A stretch of 64,000 bases of DNA from Gossypium raimondii (GCF_025698545.1 NC_068566.1:28560444-28624443); one strand, 5' to 3'; shown: positions 12,161 to 24,850, numbered from the stretch's first letter. The notes: a model not told the origin generated them from the letters alone. Program-made: numbers and translations.

Positions 12161-13573
12161 TGCAAAATGAAGCTTTTAATTCCAGTTTGTTAATTTGGTT
12201 GCTAGAATAAGGAATTTGATTTATTTATTTTAGTTACTTTAGTTATTATAATATGAGTATTTAATTATGGATTGTTTATTAAATGCATCTTTAATTAATG
12301 TCTTGCATTATTAATCTACATCTTTTAATTATGTTATGCATTTTGTGTTCGCATTTAATAAAGTCATACATTATGTAACTCCCATGTTAATTAAAGTTTG
12401 CATCTTTTAATGAAGTCATGCATTAAGTAATTCATTATTCATTTAGTTTACATCTTAATTAAAACTAAGCATTTAAGCATCTTAGTTGTTAAATATGTTT
12501 TAGTTTGTTTATATTAGTATGTTATTTAATTTGGCTGTTATTTTTTTTAATGCTTAAGTTATAATGTGCTTAATTTTTCTTAAATAAATTGATTGTGTGA
12601 TTGTTGTAAGAAAGTCCAAAAGGCTGGTCACATACCTACAATAGGGCTGTTCGTTTGCCAAGAAGAATCAAATGCTGTCACATTCAACTGGCTGTCCAGT
12701 TTTGGCATAAAAGAGTGTGCATTTGGTCACTTAATTGCTGGTGCATATTTGAAACGTTTTTGGGGATATTGAAACACTCAAAGCTCATTATGGTGACTTT
12801 TCAAATAGACCAAGAGTGACTCTTCAAGTCTGATCGGTTTCATGCACTCAAAGCTAGTTATGGTGCCAATCAAGAGATGAATACACAAGCATTAAGGCAT
12901 TTGGTTAAGGGGAAAATGAAGGGACATTAAACAACACATTTAATGGACCATTAAACTTTCATCAAGTGAAAAGGCATGACTTTTCAGCTATGCATGAATC
13001 AAGCTAAAAGACATGACTCTTTTGCTGTTCATTAAGAGTTATAACCGAATTTTAATATTTTGTTAATAGCTGGTATGAATGTTGAATTTGAATAGTCATA
13101 ATAATGCCTATAAATAGTTTGTAAGAAACATTATTTGAAAACCTTTTGATAAATTTATGAAATATTTCAGACTTTGTGAGTTTTTCACTCTTATTGTTCT
13201 TGGTGATTTGATCTGACTTATCTAGCATTGCTAGTGGCGTCATCTGATCTCCATTCTTGAACTTATCACTCTCGAGTGTAACGTTCACCTATACCGTAAG
13301 TTCTTATCTCCCTAGATAACGGGTCTCAGTCCTATCCAACTATCCATTCTCCACCTTAAGACTTATATAAATTGGGTTCTAATCACTATTACGGGTTCGT
13401 TCATGTTTTAAGATCATTATATCCATCTTCCAAGATTTTTAACTTTTTTTATCCGCTGCCAAACAACTATATTTTTATAACTTATCCATTTTGTTAATCC
13501 GAAAATGAGAACTACTTAATTTGAAGATCGGGCAATCAACGACTCAATTACTCCCGTAAGCGAGTTTGTATCA
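12161..13573 (+). repeat. Probable gypsy LTR (about 1.4 kb)
   Basis: A TG start at 12161 directly follows a purine-rich PPT-like tract (GAGGGGCCCAAG, 12149-12160). A TATA-like CTATAAATAG is at 13108-13117. The stretch ends ...TGTATCA at 13573, two bases before a primer-binding-site-like sequence. A second copy of this LTR was not found in the window, so the borders are inferred from these signals only. Confidence 0.4.
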
Positions 13574-13575
13574 TT

Positions 13576-13587
13576 TGATATCAGAGC
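13576..13587 (+). other. Primer-binding-site-like sequence
   Basis: TGATATCAGAGC differs by one base from TGGTATCAGAGC, the common plant retrotransposon primer-binding site for initiator Met tRNA. It marks the start of gypsy internal sequence on the plus strand. Confidence 0.55.
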
Positions 13588-14129
13588 TTTTCAAATTAGG
13601 TACATTTTTTATCGTTTTTGTACTCCCGAAATTAAAAAAAGAAAAAAAATTCGGAATTAAAAAAATTTCGCGTAAAAAAAATCTGTGCATTTGGAAAATT
13701 GCAAAAGTGGGAGTTTGGTGTTGAATATTTCGAATCAAAGAAAAGCTATTTGGAAAATTTTAATTTCCGATCTTCCGTGTTTGTTTTTGAAGAAACCATT
13801 TTTGTAGCCACACTCTTTAAAATTTTTCTTTCAGCCTACCTAATTACCTTAACATCAAGCTTTGTTTCTTAGCCTTTTGAAGCCGACCCACAAGTGTGTT
13901 AATAAGTGTAACGAAATTGCTAAGAACTTCGAGAGGTAAAAGGCATGAGTGAAAATACATTAAGAGGTAAAAGCCAACATTCGAGCGTAAACACGAGTAG
14001 AGAGCACATCTTAATTTTCTTTGCGAGAGGATTTTTGAGGTTTGTGGTGAGGTTTATTTTTCTATTTTATTTATTTATTTATTTTAATACTTTGCTCAAA
14101 CCATGTTCTAAGAATTTTCTAAGTTTGAC

Positions 14130-15030
14130 TTGCCCCATGCTGTCATTGACAAAACTTTTGACATAAAAATAAGTCTAACCCTTCAAAGCTTGGAGAATGA
14201 ACCGCAACGTGAGAATCTATTTCACACTCGCTGCCGTGTCCACGTTAAAGTGTGTTGCATCATTGTTGATGGTGAAAGTAGTTCAAACGTGGCCAGTACT
14301 AGAATAGTGGAGAAGCTTAGCTTACCCACTACCAAGCATCCGTACCCTTATACATTGCAATGGCATAACGACGAAGGCGAATTTGCGGTCACTCAACGAG
14401 TGCGCGTTGCCTTATCCATCGGCAAGTATCAAGACGAAGTTGTGTGCGACGTGGTACCTATTCATGCCTGCCATTTGTTGCTAGGAAGGCCATGGCAATT
14501 GGAACGAAAGGTCATTCATGACAGCCATACCAATAAGTATTCCTTTAAGTATCAAGGGAGGAAAGTAACTTTAGTACCGCTCACTTCTATGCAAGTCTAC
14601 GAGGATCAACTCGAACTGAAAAATTCTGCTGTAAAAACAAGTGAGGTAAAAGAAAAACGAGAGGAGAAAAATAAAAATGAAAAAAAATTAAAAGAAAAGA
14701 AAATGAAAATGAAAAGGAAAAAGAAAAAGAGGAAAGCGAGAGAGAAACAAAAGAAAATATAAATGAAACGAGTGCAAAAGAAAGAGAGCTTGAAAAGAAA
14801 ATGAGTGAAAAAGAAAGAGAGCTTGAAAAGAAAATAAGTGAAAAAGAGAGAGAGCTTGAAAAAGAAACGTGTGAAGAAGAAGAAAGTGCTCAAACACAAG
14901 GGAGGAATATTTTTGCTAACCCCCATTCGAACTTGCCTTGTGATTTCTATTCGTTTCAGGTTTGTAAACTTCCACCTAAAGACAAGTTCCAGCTCTATTA
15001 CCTACCCAACGAATGACGGTTTCAATTGAT
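14130..15030 (+). pseudogene. Ty3/gypsy aspartic protease region, degenerate
   Basis: The first 160 codons match the retropepsin-like domain of plant Ty3/gypsy polyproteins: RCRVHVKVCCIIVDGESSSN, then NVASTRIVEKL, and HACHLLLGRPWQ near residue 110. The active-site loop usually reads D-(S/G)-G-S-C-T-N; here it is DGESSSN, so the catalytic motif looks altered. A very Lys/Glu-rich low-complexity tail follows (14640-14890), then a stop at 14762 and further short frames. The capsid part of gag is missing between the PBS at 13576 and this domain. No reverse transcriptase follows. It is a deletion relic inside the hAT element. Confidence 0.75.
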
Positions 15031-15182
15031 TGAAGAGGGTAAGATGGAAAGTCCGAACGTTTTTGACATTTCCAAAGATGAGAAAGGTAGGGAATCTATT
15101 GAAAACCAATCGAAGTGGAACTCTTAACTCTCATTGCCAAGCCTGTTCATACCGTTGATCTTAATTTTTTTTTTGTGAATAC

Positions 15183-16007
15183 ATGTTTAATTGTTATACA
15201 TTGATTGGGATTGATGAATCTATTTTGAAAAGTGACTTGCATAGCTTATTTCATCTTTTGCTTTGTGTTAAAAAGCACGATGACATGAGTTTCATTGCTG
15301 AACCTATTTCGAATAGTGTCACGAAATGTTTCTATCATCATTTGATTCATGTTGGTTCAAATCACATCAAATTGCAAGATGTTGCGGACGTTGATGACAT
15401 TGCTCCAATTATAAGTCAGCAAAACATGATTGTTGTATGTGATAAAAAGTATTCATGTAAAATGCTTAATTTGATTGGTTTTGATTACTACATGAATTCT
15501 TTCAATCAATGCAATGAAATTTTACGGATGCTGCTGCTTGTTCGAAGGTATGTGACTAAATTCCATTTGTTAAACATGATTGCATTGTTGATGGACTATG
15601 TCTTTACATTGTTTTCGAACATAAGTGACCCAAATCATGTGTTTCAACCTGGAGCATATTTTTCTAAGTTGTTGGTAAGAGAAAGTGAGCACCATTATTT
15701 TAATTTGTATAGATATGTTGGCCCTTTCTATTTGCTTCATGTTTTATCATTAGTTTCGAAAACAAAGTATGTAAACTTTGCTGGTGTACAAAAACAAAAT
15801 CAATTCTTTGTTTGCGAAAATTATTGTTCTACATTTTGGTTAAGAGTATTTAAGCTTCTCTTGCATGTTTATAATTTTTTATTACTTCCAATTCCTTCTT
15901 TTTTACTAGCCATGAAATCTTCATGTCAGATTGAGAAGGTAAGAGAAAACTTTATTTTTGATCCCGGAGATTATTGTTCTATGTTTTTGTTCAAGGGATT
16001 TGAATGA
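15183..16007 (+). other. Unassigned 274-codon open frame in gypsy debris
   Basis: This is the longest single open frame in the window, encoding a Phe/Leu/Cys/Tyr/His-rich product with no domain I recognise. Near its end QIEKVRENFIFDPGDYC faintly resembles the FxPGDLVWVH motif at the integrase end of gypsy pol, so it may be a frame through a decayed pol 3' region. Two shorter frames follow (16035-16220 and 16192-16467). There is no promoter or intron evidence. I do not claim a gene. Confidence 0.25.
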
Positions 16008-16791
16008 ATAAATTTTCTTTTCCAAGATTATAATTTGCGAATGTCTTGCGATTCTGATTTGTTACCATCGATAAAGTTTGTGATTCATTTTGAAAAGGAA
16101 AGACCAACTCGTAACCTTTATTTTGGCATTGGTTCATGCGTTCCATTCTTGAGTTGGATACCGACAAGTTATTTTGTGCCCATAACTTATAATGTCACTA
16201 ATTTGTTTCACTTTTTGTGAATTGTTGGTGATTAAAAAATTCATCTCGCATTTTGGGACGAACGAAGAATTTCGTGTGTTCAAACTGGGAGTTTACCATT
16301 CTGGTTCGACATTGAGAGAGATCAAGCATTACAAATTTTGTGAAGATAAGTGTGAGCGCAATGTGTGCTTAATTGTTGTTTGGACTTTAAATAAGAAAAC
16401 GAAACTCGCGCATTCTAATTACAACTTTGAATTTGTTTCTTCTATGTGGCTGTACATGAAATTCTAAATTAATGAGTTGAAATTCAAATATAAAAATAGA
16501 GCGATATATTATTTTAATATTTTTATAAGAAAATATCATTAATAAATAAACGAGTCATAAACAAGTCAATAAATGAGCTTATAAACGAGCCAATAAACAA
16601 GCTTTTAATTGTTCGTGAACATAAACAAACTGAACACACCTTTGTTCGTGTTAGTTCGTTTATGAAACGAATATAAAAATTTTGTTCATACTCGTTTATT
16701 TAGCTTAATAAATGAATATAAATAAATATTATACGAACGGTTCACGAACAGTTCATCGAACGTTCTGCTCATTTACACTCCTGACAATGGG

Positions 16792-17160
16792 TGATTTACA
16801 AATGAGGGGGAGACTCTTTATTTATAGTTGTGCTCCCTCAAATCCAACGGTTTAGCTAAATTTACATTGATGGACAAGATGAAGCATATCCCTACAATTA
16901 AGGGATTTATAAGATTACACAATCAAATCAACTCTAATCTTATCAGATTTTATTCCCTCCAATCTTCTAAGATTAATTTTCCTTTTTACCAAGGTACCCT
17001 AATTTTCCATATATGCTTCATTGGGCCATTTAAGCTTCAAATAGACAAGTTTCTCTATAAGTTCTTTGAATCAGATCAGTTCTCGTGGCTCAAGTGAGCC
17101 CCATCTAATCGATAGACTTCCATGAGACTCATTTTGTGTAATAGTCACGGGTTTCAAACA
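16792..17160. repeat. Dispersed repeat, right part beyond the hAT element
   Basis: This is the continuation of the repeat broken at 7938. It contains ATTTACAAATGAGGGGGAGA and a pyrimidine-rich tract but no protein domain. From 17160 to 17557 there is no gene; a short unit ending CACCCTCAT appears twice (about 17375-17420 and 17425-17465). Confidence 0.35.
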
Positions 17161-17557
17161 ACGGCCCATGACATTAGAGGGTGGTCACATCTAGCCCATA
17201 CCCTAATATGGGCCTATGTTGGGCTCTATTAGAAAGGTAATCATAAGATAAGAGACATGTTTTAAACTCTCATCCATATATAAATATCCCTTCCTAGAGG
17301 AAGGGTGGGTAAGAAAAAGAAACATAGTATTGATACTTTGCTCAAATCCAACCTTTGCCTTCTCAAACCCTCATTTGAATAGTCCTTCACATCACCTACA
17401 ATGTGAATCACCCTCATTTTAATGGCTCTTTGCACCGCCTTACAATGCGAACCACCCTCATTATATCATTTAACGTTTTTTTTAACATTAGTGATTGCAA
17501 GGAAAAAAATATTAGTTGAGTTAAAAGTTTCTTTAGAACAAAATATATATACCTTAA

Positions 17558-18061
17558 GGGTGTGTTTGAGTGAGAAATTTGTAGGAAAGATTTCATTTGT
17601 ATTAAGGTTATTAAAGTTCTAAAAATGAATTTATTTGTATGGGGAGATATATTAGAGAATTTTAAAATTTGACAGTAATTTGAGGGATTGTAATAGCTCA
17701 ATTTCATTTCGAGTCCAACCAAATAAGTAGTTTTCAAAATTCATCAAGAATTTTATTTGATTTAATGCACATGGTCCTACTATAAGATAATTTTGTTGAT
17801 ACATATAAGATAATAAATTTAAACTTCAAATTTCATTTTATTTAATTATAACATATAATATATAATTTTATTTTATGAAAACTATTTATAAAATTTTAAA
17901 ATATTATTTATATTATAATTTTTTAAAATTGTAAAATTTTAATAACCTAAATTTTCATAAATCAAATATTTATGGAAACAAAAAATTACCAATTTTAACT
18001 TTTCTGAAACGATGAATTCTAAAATTCTAACATTTTAAAAATCTCAAAAGTAAACGCACTC
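17558..18061. mobile_element. Tourist-like MITE, 504 bp
   Basis: The left end is GGGTGTGTTTGAGTGAGAAA. The right end read inward is GAGTGCGTTTACTTTTGAGA. TAA is duplicated on both sides (17555-17557 and 18062-18064). Internal DNA is AT-rich and non-coding. The termini differ from those of the 2100-2750 family. Confidence 0.7.
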
Positions 18062-18064
18062 TAA

Positions 18065-19374
18065 ATTTACATATTAATTATATATATGTGTGTGTGTGTT
18101 CATCTTTCATGTTTATTACATTATTTATATATTTGTTAAACCTGTGGTTTTCGTATCATAAGATTATTACATTGATCACTGAGTCTAAAAAGAAGATTTT
18201 TGTTTTACAAAAAAGTTTTAAATTATAAAATAAAAAAAATCATTTTCATTAAATTCAACGTGGGTGGGTCAAATTAATTTTCCAGAAGTGGCAATCAGTT
18301 GCCTTTGCAAGAAAAGGAAGTTTTGATTTTGTCCAATATAGTCCTCTAACTACCATAGCCCTTACCTGTATACCCAACCCATTAATTAAATTTTCTTTTG
18401 AGATGAAACTTTCTACTTTTATTTCTAAATTAACATTACACCAATCCCTTCTTAAGTTCAATTAATCATCATTTTAATCGGTATAATAATAATTTTAATC
18501 CTCTATGTTTATATATTCAAAGTGAATATTGACAGAATGTATAGATTTATTAAGTCAAGATGAAATTGAGAAATATGTAAATTTTAAGAAGATATATACA
18601 AGTCCTCGCTTTCGAACAAATTAATTTTATGAAGGATTGTAAATAAAATGGAGTGAAGGGTTGGATTGTTCATTGTTGCAATGACGAAAGTTTGCCATCA
18701 CAGTTGGTTTAAAAGGTTGTAGTTAGCGTCATTGAACCGGTCACGGAACTTGCTAGGTCAACTAACGTTAAAAATGCAAATAGCGTGTGACAACCCTGAA
18801 ACCTTTCCTAACACGTTTGTGGACCAACGTTTAGATGTCTACGCAAATGAGAATGAATTCACCCACTCATTTTTTGTTATATAATTATATTCGGATCTTG
18901 AGGTTTAGTAAAATTTTAAAAATTTAGGAATTAAATGAAAATTAAAAAAACAAACCAACTAGGATCTAATTAAATTTTTGTATGAGCATTTGAGGAACCA
19001 AAATGTCCTAAACTTCTATAACGATCCGCTTAAACTAATTTAATCCCTCTATAACATCAATAGAGAAAATAAGTATTTAGATCAAACAAGAAATGTAATA
19101 TATATTATCCCTTTCAAAAAAGAAGTTTTCATACTTCTACCCACAACCTTCAAGTCTTAAATTATAGAATCAGTAACCTCTTGCTCAAATTTATATCCTC
19201 TTACAGCTGCATTAAAACATAATTAATTAAAAAAAAGATCTACGAGTGGAGTTTATAGTGTTAACCAGTTACCATCTCTTTTTAACATGATAGGAAAAAG
19301 AAGTTAATGCAGAATTGCAATAATACCAAACCAACCTTGCCTATGGAGTTATGGGGCTTTATTATTATTGAATA
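18065..19374. other. Gene-free intergenic sequence
   Basis: A short TA/TG microsatellite lies at about 18079-18099. Otherwise this is low-copy-looking AT-rich DNA with no supported frame. Confidence 0.4.
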
Positions 19375-20035
19375 CAAACACAGAAGAAAAGGGCAGAATA
19401 TTGTTCTATTTAATGCTGAACTGTATTTGACGTCCATTAATGTATATGTTATTAAACTATATGTCTTCGTTAATCCTTAAGTATGTTGAACGTTAGTTAA
19501 ACAGATACACCTAAACACAACCCCCCTTAGATTAGTCAATATGCTGTGAACAATAACCTCCAAAATCCCAGGGTCCGAAGAAAAATTCTAAAAATAACAC
19601 ACTGTCAGTTTGTTTCTATGGCCCCAAATTAATGAGCCATATATGAAGCCAATTCTTATAAGATATAACAACAAGTGTGGAAATGAGTGGCATTTCAACG
19701 TTTCTCACATGAGTGGCAATTCTTATAAGCCAATTCCTAGTTGAAATCCTATAAATAGGAAGAATTTATTGAATTTTAAGATATACGCTGTACAATAAAA
19801 AAATATTATTAAGAACAATGCATAACACGTTCAACTCATATTTTGGAAGTGCAATATTTGCCCCAACATGTGGAACAAATTGATGGAAATAATATGACCT
19901 GAAAGCAATATTCATTTATGAGCTTGTTAAGGGAAACTGTTCAATAAAGCCCGGATTAGCTATTGTTTTGAAAACTTATATACAAAAGAATGTGGATAAA
20001 GAGGGAAAAGGGGAAGTGGTAATACCTTGCCGAAG
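19375..20035 (-). repeat. Partial, exon-free duplicate of the OXA1 3' region
   Basis: Segments here match the 3' flank and intron 7 of the neighbouring OXA1 gene in the same order. CAGTTTGTTTCTATGGCC is at 19606 and again at 20518. TTATGAGCTTGTTAA with flanking sequence is at 19917 and again at 21203. GGAAGTGGTAATACCTTG at 20013 parallels GGAAGTGGAAATACCTTT at 21321. The coding exons 8 and 9 are missing from this copy. It is a decayed tandem duplication immediately downstream of the gene. Confidence 0.6.
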
Positions 20036-20608
20036 CTGGATGGGCCGCTATTGGCAATATTTGGTCCAGTGACTGTCAGTCATTTCTATCTATATTTTGT
20101 TTTTCTTCAATTTTCATCCAAAGGTACTTAGTGGGTTTTCTTCAATTTTTGTTTTAATACTTGTTTGGTTGAGTTGAAGCCACTCCATTGAAAATGGTGA
20201 TTGCAAATAGGTATAGTCGTTAACATCTGGCTTGGTACTGAGTTTTTCTTTTAAAACGTTTTTAATAATACTCAAAAGTTAGCACCCGTGATAAAAAAAA
20301 ACTAATAAATTTTAATTTAATCCTCTGATGGCGATTGAAATACATTAAATGCAAACAAAAGAACAAATGGACAGAATAATATTCCTTGTAATGTTAACTG
20401 TATTTGAAGCCCCTCAATGTTGTGAATACATTCATTACCAGTAGAAACCAAAAACACCCACACTATGGGGATCAGGAAAATTTCTAAAACTACTCAATTT
20501 CATAAAACAATTCAGTGTCAGTTTGTTTCTATGGCCTTATATGAAGCAAATTCCTAATACATATATGGAAATTAATGGCATTTCAACATTTTAGGAAGGA
20601 AGCTTTTC

Positions 20609-23600
20609 TCACCTCTTCTTGTTTTTCTTCCTTCCCTTTAATTGTCTCTCTAAAATTTTAATCCTCTGATCCATGGTTGAAGACGACGATATTTTTTTAT
20701 GTGATGCTTTAGTTGGTTCATCAGGTGGTGAGGTAGACTGATGTGATGCTGTTCTTTCGGGTTGTTTGAAAGCTGAATACAGATTGATAGAAGGCCGCGG
20801 TGTGGTACCAGCCGGAGGCTTAGGTATTAGCGGAACACCTAAAGCCGCCTTCACCCCAGGAGCCTTAAGCACTGCAAAAGTAAAATTTTGAATGGAAAAT
20901 ATACAAAGAACTACAGAGAAATCTTGAGAAGATAAAACTTAAAATTGATCGGAAATGTAAAGTTTTAAGGACTTACCTAGTCCATAGGCGAGGGAAAATA
21001 CATTTGATGTAATCCAATAACAGAAAATGGCCTGTGGACACAAATGAGATGGAAGTTAACATCATTGTCGTTGTCATCATCATCATTATATATCTGCAAA
21101 TAATATCGTCTCCTTTTTGGGTTTGGCTAAAAATTTCAGGATTTATATGAGATACAAAGAGCTCCTAAAGAACTTGTTAGAGTAGGCAATGCAAATCAAT
21201 TTTATGAGCTTGTTAAAGGAAACTAGAATGTAAACCCAGATTATTTGTATGGCAAGTAAAATTCTTAAAATATTGTTTTGACAACTGATATTCGAAAGAA
21301 AGTGCAGAAACTGGAAAATGGAAGTGGAAATACCTTTGAGAAATTCATGGTCAATGGAACCGATAGAGCAGCAAAGACTCTAGCAACATTTTTTGTAGTT
21401 CCAGAAGAAGGATTCCCCTCCGTACCTTCTAGCATGTTGCACTGAGGGCATCAAGCATTTAATTAAAACCGAGTCGATGATAGAAAGGCATACTCTATAC
21501 CTCTCAATGCATTCATTTTATCTACAAAAATGGAAGCTTACCTCCACTGTTATCCAAAATGTCAGAGCCGTCAAAACTGGAAAGATGCATAAACCATCTG
21601 GTGTACTGAGATCTATAAACCAAAAAGCTCCACCGGATTTAAATGATGGCATTTTCTCAGCCATATTCGAAATCTGAGGGTGAAAGACAAGTCTAAATCT
21701 GAATGTACTACATTCAATTCTACAACCAAACTAGTAATCCTTACAGAACCTTTAAAAAAAACGATTTATCTTACGCCTAAAAAAAAGCTGATAAAGATTG
21801 GCATCTGAATAAAGAACCCTTTCAGTGGAGTAAAAGGAGTTACACCATATCTGCAATTATTAAAATGAAAAAACATTTAAATGATTTTAGTGATTCAATC
21901 ATGGAACCAAGGGCTATGCAACATGTACTCTAAACAGGTAAATGAGCTGTCCTACTGGAAAAGTTCTTACTCCTTGAAAAGCTTTTGCATTTCATTTTGA
22001 CCTTCAGCTACTGCCTGGGGATCCATACCCTGCAGAAAATAGGTAGAAACTTTGAAGTTTTATTTCAAGCTATTGTAAAAGAAACAAGAACATCCATGGA
22101 ATCTGAAAATGCTCTAGGATTATGCACAAAATCAGATACCGGAATGCTATCCACAAAGTAGATTGTTCAAAATAATAACACAAATCACAGAAAAAGCTGG
22201 CACCAGACCGTTCTTTGCATGCGCTCCTTGATTTCCTCCAATCGTGGCCTAAGTAACTGCAGGATAAAGACAGCAGAGAAAAATTCAAATGAACAGATTT
22301 TCCCATTAATGAAGGTATGAAAAATAAAAAAGAACAGTCTCTAAGCTACAAAACTGAAGTCACATTCGAGGAGAAAGAATATCTGAGAGAGAATATAAGT
22401 TTCCTTTCTTTGTTCTTACACATGTCAAAATTCAGTAATAATCAATGGATACTGTTGCATTCATACTAGGAAAAGTTGAAATTTTTTAAGTGGCAAAAAT
22501 GTACAGATCATGCAGAGGCATATTATATCTTCTAGAATTAGATGAATAAGATAAGGATGTTCAGTTTTTTCTTTTCCCATTTTACCACTAACAAGGTACA
22601 AAGGCAAGATGCCACATGCTGAAATCATCCAAATGTGAATCATCCAGTATTTGCATATTATCAAGTTGTGGCTTCATATACATGGTAATCACAAAAGTAA
22701 TGTCTTGTACATAGACTTAGGGCTATCAATAAAATAAGTGAAGAACAAAGGGCATGCTACAAGGTAAAAGAACATGACAAGAAAAAGAAGCAGAAACATC
22801 ACACACCGTCATTTTTGCAGTAGCTTTAAGTTGACTTATCAAAAACGGAAGAGTTAAACCTCGAACCAAAAGTGTTGTCACAACTATGGAACTCCACCTG
22901 AAACAAATAGGAAGCCTATAGTGTTAAAAAGATTAAAAGAAAGGTTTGATTTTCAACATTGCACGCTATCAAAACATGGAGATTAGCATAAACCAAGAAG
23001 TCACAAGATACATATCGCATAAGACACACCACGAAGATTCTCATTAAGATTTATTTGTCATCATGTTGCATGTAATAAATTTAATTCAACCATGTGTAAG
23101 AGATAATAGCAAACTGGTTTGACTAGAATCTGATAGATTACATATAATGGAGAATGGAGATCAGTGTTTCATAGATCGAAGTCCTTATATTTATAGCACT
23201 GATAGTTTATGCTTGCCACCCTTTTGGCCATTTGAAATATAGATCAGGTAGATAGTTTAAATCATCAGATTTGAATCCAATTCATAGTGCATTCCATTCG
23301 TTCTTGGTACATTTACATAAATACAGAAAAACTAAATAATTACAAGCAGGAATTACCAGTTCAAGCCAGTAGAAGAATGAACTGCATCGATAACGTACTG
23401 TATGGCAGCAACGGGTAACCCAGAATCAGCAGCAGCAACAGCAACCTCATTCACAGCAGGAGCCTGCGAAGCCACTGCTTCGAAAGAACTATCCTTAAGA
23501 GCTTCCGAAATATCGGTCATAAGCCCAATCCTATCTGCCCCATCAGTCATAAACTCAATCTTATCTGCCCCATCAGTCGACATATACCGAAAAAACGACA

Positions 23601-23853
23601 CACCAGTGCTAGGAATGAGAGATAATTTGGAACATCTTCTATCTTGAAACAACACACCAAAGCCTGATGATGAATTACTAAACCCAGTTCCAAAAGATAT
23701 TTGTTGAAACAAATTGCTAGGTTTTGGCTGAGAGTAGGACTCGTTTAAAGGATGATTTTTACGATCATCTTCATGGACAATGTAGGCAAATGACGGTTGA
23801 TATCGTCTAGCTATTAGGGTTGCTCTCCTGGAAAGGCTACGCCTAAATGCCAT
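20609..23853 (-). CDS. OXA1: Mitochondrial inner-membrane protein insertase OXA1
   Basis: OXA1 (YidC/Alb3 family) inserts nascent membrane proteins into the mitochondrial inner membrane. Nine minus-strand exons join in frame with GT-AG borders: 23357-23853, 22807-22897, 22209-22256, 21971-22029, 21775-21850, 21542-21673, 21334-21441, 20977-21031 and 20609-20871. The total is 1329 nt, or 442 residues, against about 430 for plant OXA1. The ATG at 23853 begins an Arg-rich presequence (MAFRRSLSRRATLIARR) typical of mitochondrial import. The conserved domain starts in exon 2 (WWSSIVVTTLLVRG) and continues through RPRLEEIKERMQ, GMDPQAVAEGQ, YGVTPFTPLKGFF, FWFIDLS and NPSSGTTKNVARVF. The C-terminus is a basic Lys/Arg tail (KGRKKNKKR), as expected for ribosome contact in the matrix. 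All family blocks are present and it looks functional. An in-frame ATG at the 5' end was preferred over upstream frame extension, which lacks a presequence. Confidence 0.95.
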
Positions 23854-24612
23854 TGATACAAAGAATAGAAATTCCTCTAACAAAAGAAAGGGTACGATCA
23901 AATTAAAACCATTAGCAAAGCAAGATAAATGCAGCTAAAATATATTAAAAACCAAAGCCTCGAGATTCATTTCTAGCAAATAGAACTAAATCACTAAGAA
24001 GAGGCCATACAGTGAGATTTTCTGAAGCTAAAATCTGGGAGTTCAAAGAGAGTACCGCAAGTAAGAAGCAAAAACTCAGGGTTTCATTCACATCACAGTG
24101 CTGAGTTCGAAAGAGAAAAAGTCTTGTTAGGTGCAGAAACCAACAAGGTGCACTTCGAAACTCGAAACAGAACAGGGATCAACTCCCCTGTATTTACTTC
24201 TCCGTACAGCTCTTTTGTTTCCCCCAGTACCTGTTTTTTCTTTTTTGTGTAAATTCCATCCATTTGTAGCGAACAGAATGGGCCACCATTGAGAATACTG
24301 GGTCTAGCTTAGCCCACTTGGAGACTGACAGTCATTCCCACTATTTTTTTTCCTTGGGTTTATTCATGATTTGACCCTTGAATTATCCCCTTTTTATACA
24401 TTGATACCTAAAGATTTTTTACCCCATTTTAGTGATTGCTACTCAATCGTACTTTTTACCCCTGAAGCTAATGATGTTGAAAAAGTAGTGGCCAATGAAA
24501 ACACATCACATAATCGATGCCAACTTTGATAGTATTGACTACCGTTGACCATAATATTTATTAATTCAAAAGATTGTACAAGGAGGATCCTCAGGGAAAC
24601 CAAAGAGGTGAC
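23854..24612. other. OXA1 upstream region
   Basis: This stretch holds the presumed 5' untranslated region and promoter of OXA1, read leftwards. I could not place a convincing TATA box. Beyond about 24300 the sequence becomes AT-rich intergenic DNA without genes. Confidence 0.4.
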
Positions 24613-24850
24613 TTAGCCTCCCAAAACTTTGGGAAATTACCATTAAGCCCTTTAAATTTTAATTAAGCCTCCCAATATTCTGTAAATTCTCCTCAAGTCT
24701 CTTTAATATTTATTTTATAAATTTTAATTAATTCTCCCAAAATTTTTAAAAATCTTATTAAGTTTTTATAATTTTTAATTGAAGTTGTCAAAATTTTTGA
24801 AAATGTTCATTATGCCCTCTAAAATTCTAAAAGATTTAATTAGCTTCCAG
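24613..24850. repeat. Degenerate tandem repeat, about 50-65 bp units
   Basis: Four diverged units follow each other, each with a CTCCCAAAA-like word, a TTAAGCC/ATTAAG-like word and TTTAAATTTTAAT. No coding frame. Confidence 0.5.

Larger units (their letters stand above)
7947..16783. mobile_element. hAT-superfamily transposon, 8.8 kb, degenerate
   Basis: The left end is TAGGAGTGTAAATGA and the right end, read inward, is CAGGAGTGTAAATGA. The 8 bp sequence ACAATGGG flanks both ends (7939-7946 and 16784-16791). An 8 bp duplication with (T/C)AGG termini defines hAT elements. Subterminal regions (to about 8170, and 16540-16783) are rich in GTTCG/CGAAC words, the usual hAT transposase-binding style. 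Inside are a broken hAT transposase on the minus strand, a P450 5' fragment on the plus strand and gypsy-derived DNA. The length is well above typical autonomous hATs, from nested or captured sequence. Confidence 0.9.

Noticed and set aside
14606..14926. Phe/Ser-rich minus-strand frames
   Set aside because: They are the antisense of the Lys/Glu-rich low-complexity tail of the gypsy protease region and have no independent support.
20609..20872. Separate small gene starting at GTG 20872
   Set aside because: It is the last exon of OXA1; the GTG spans the splice acceptor.
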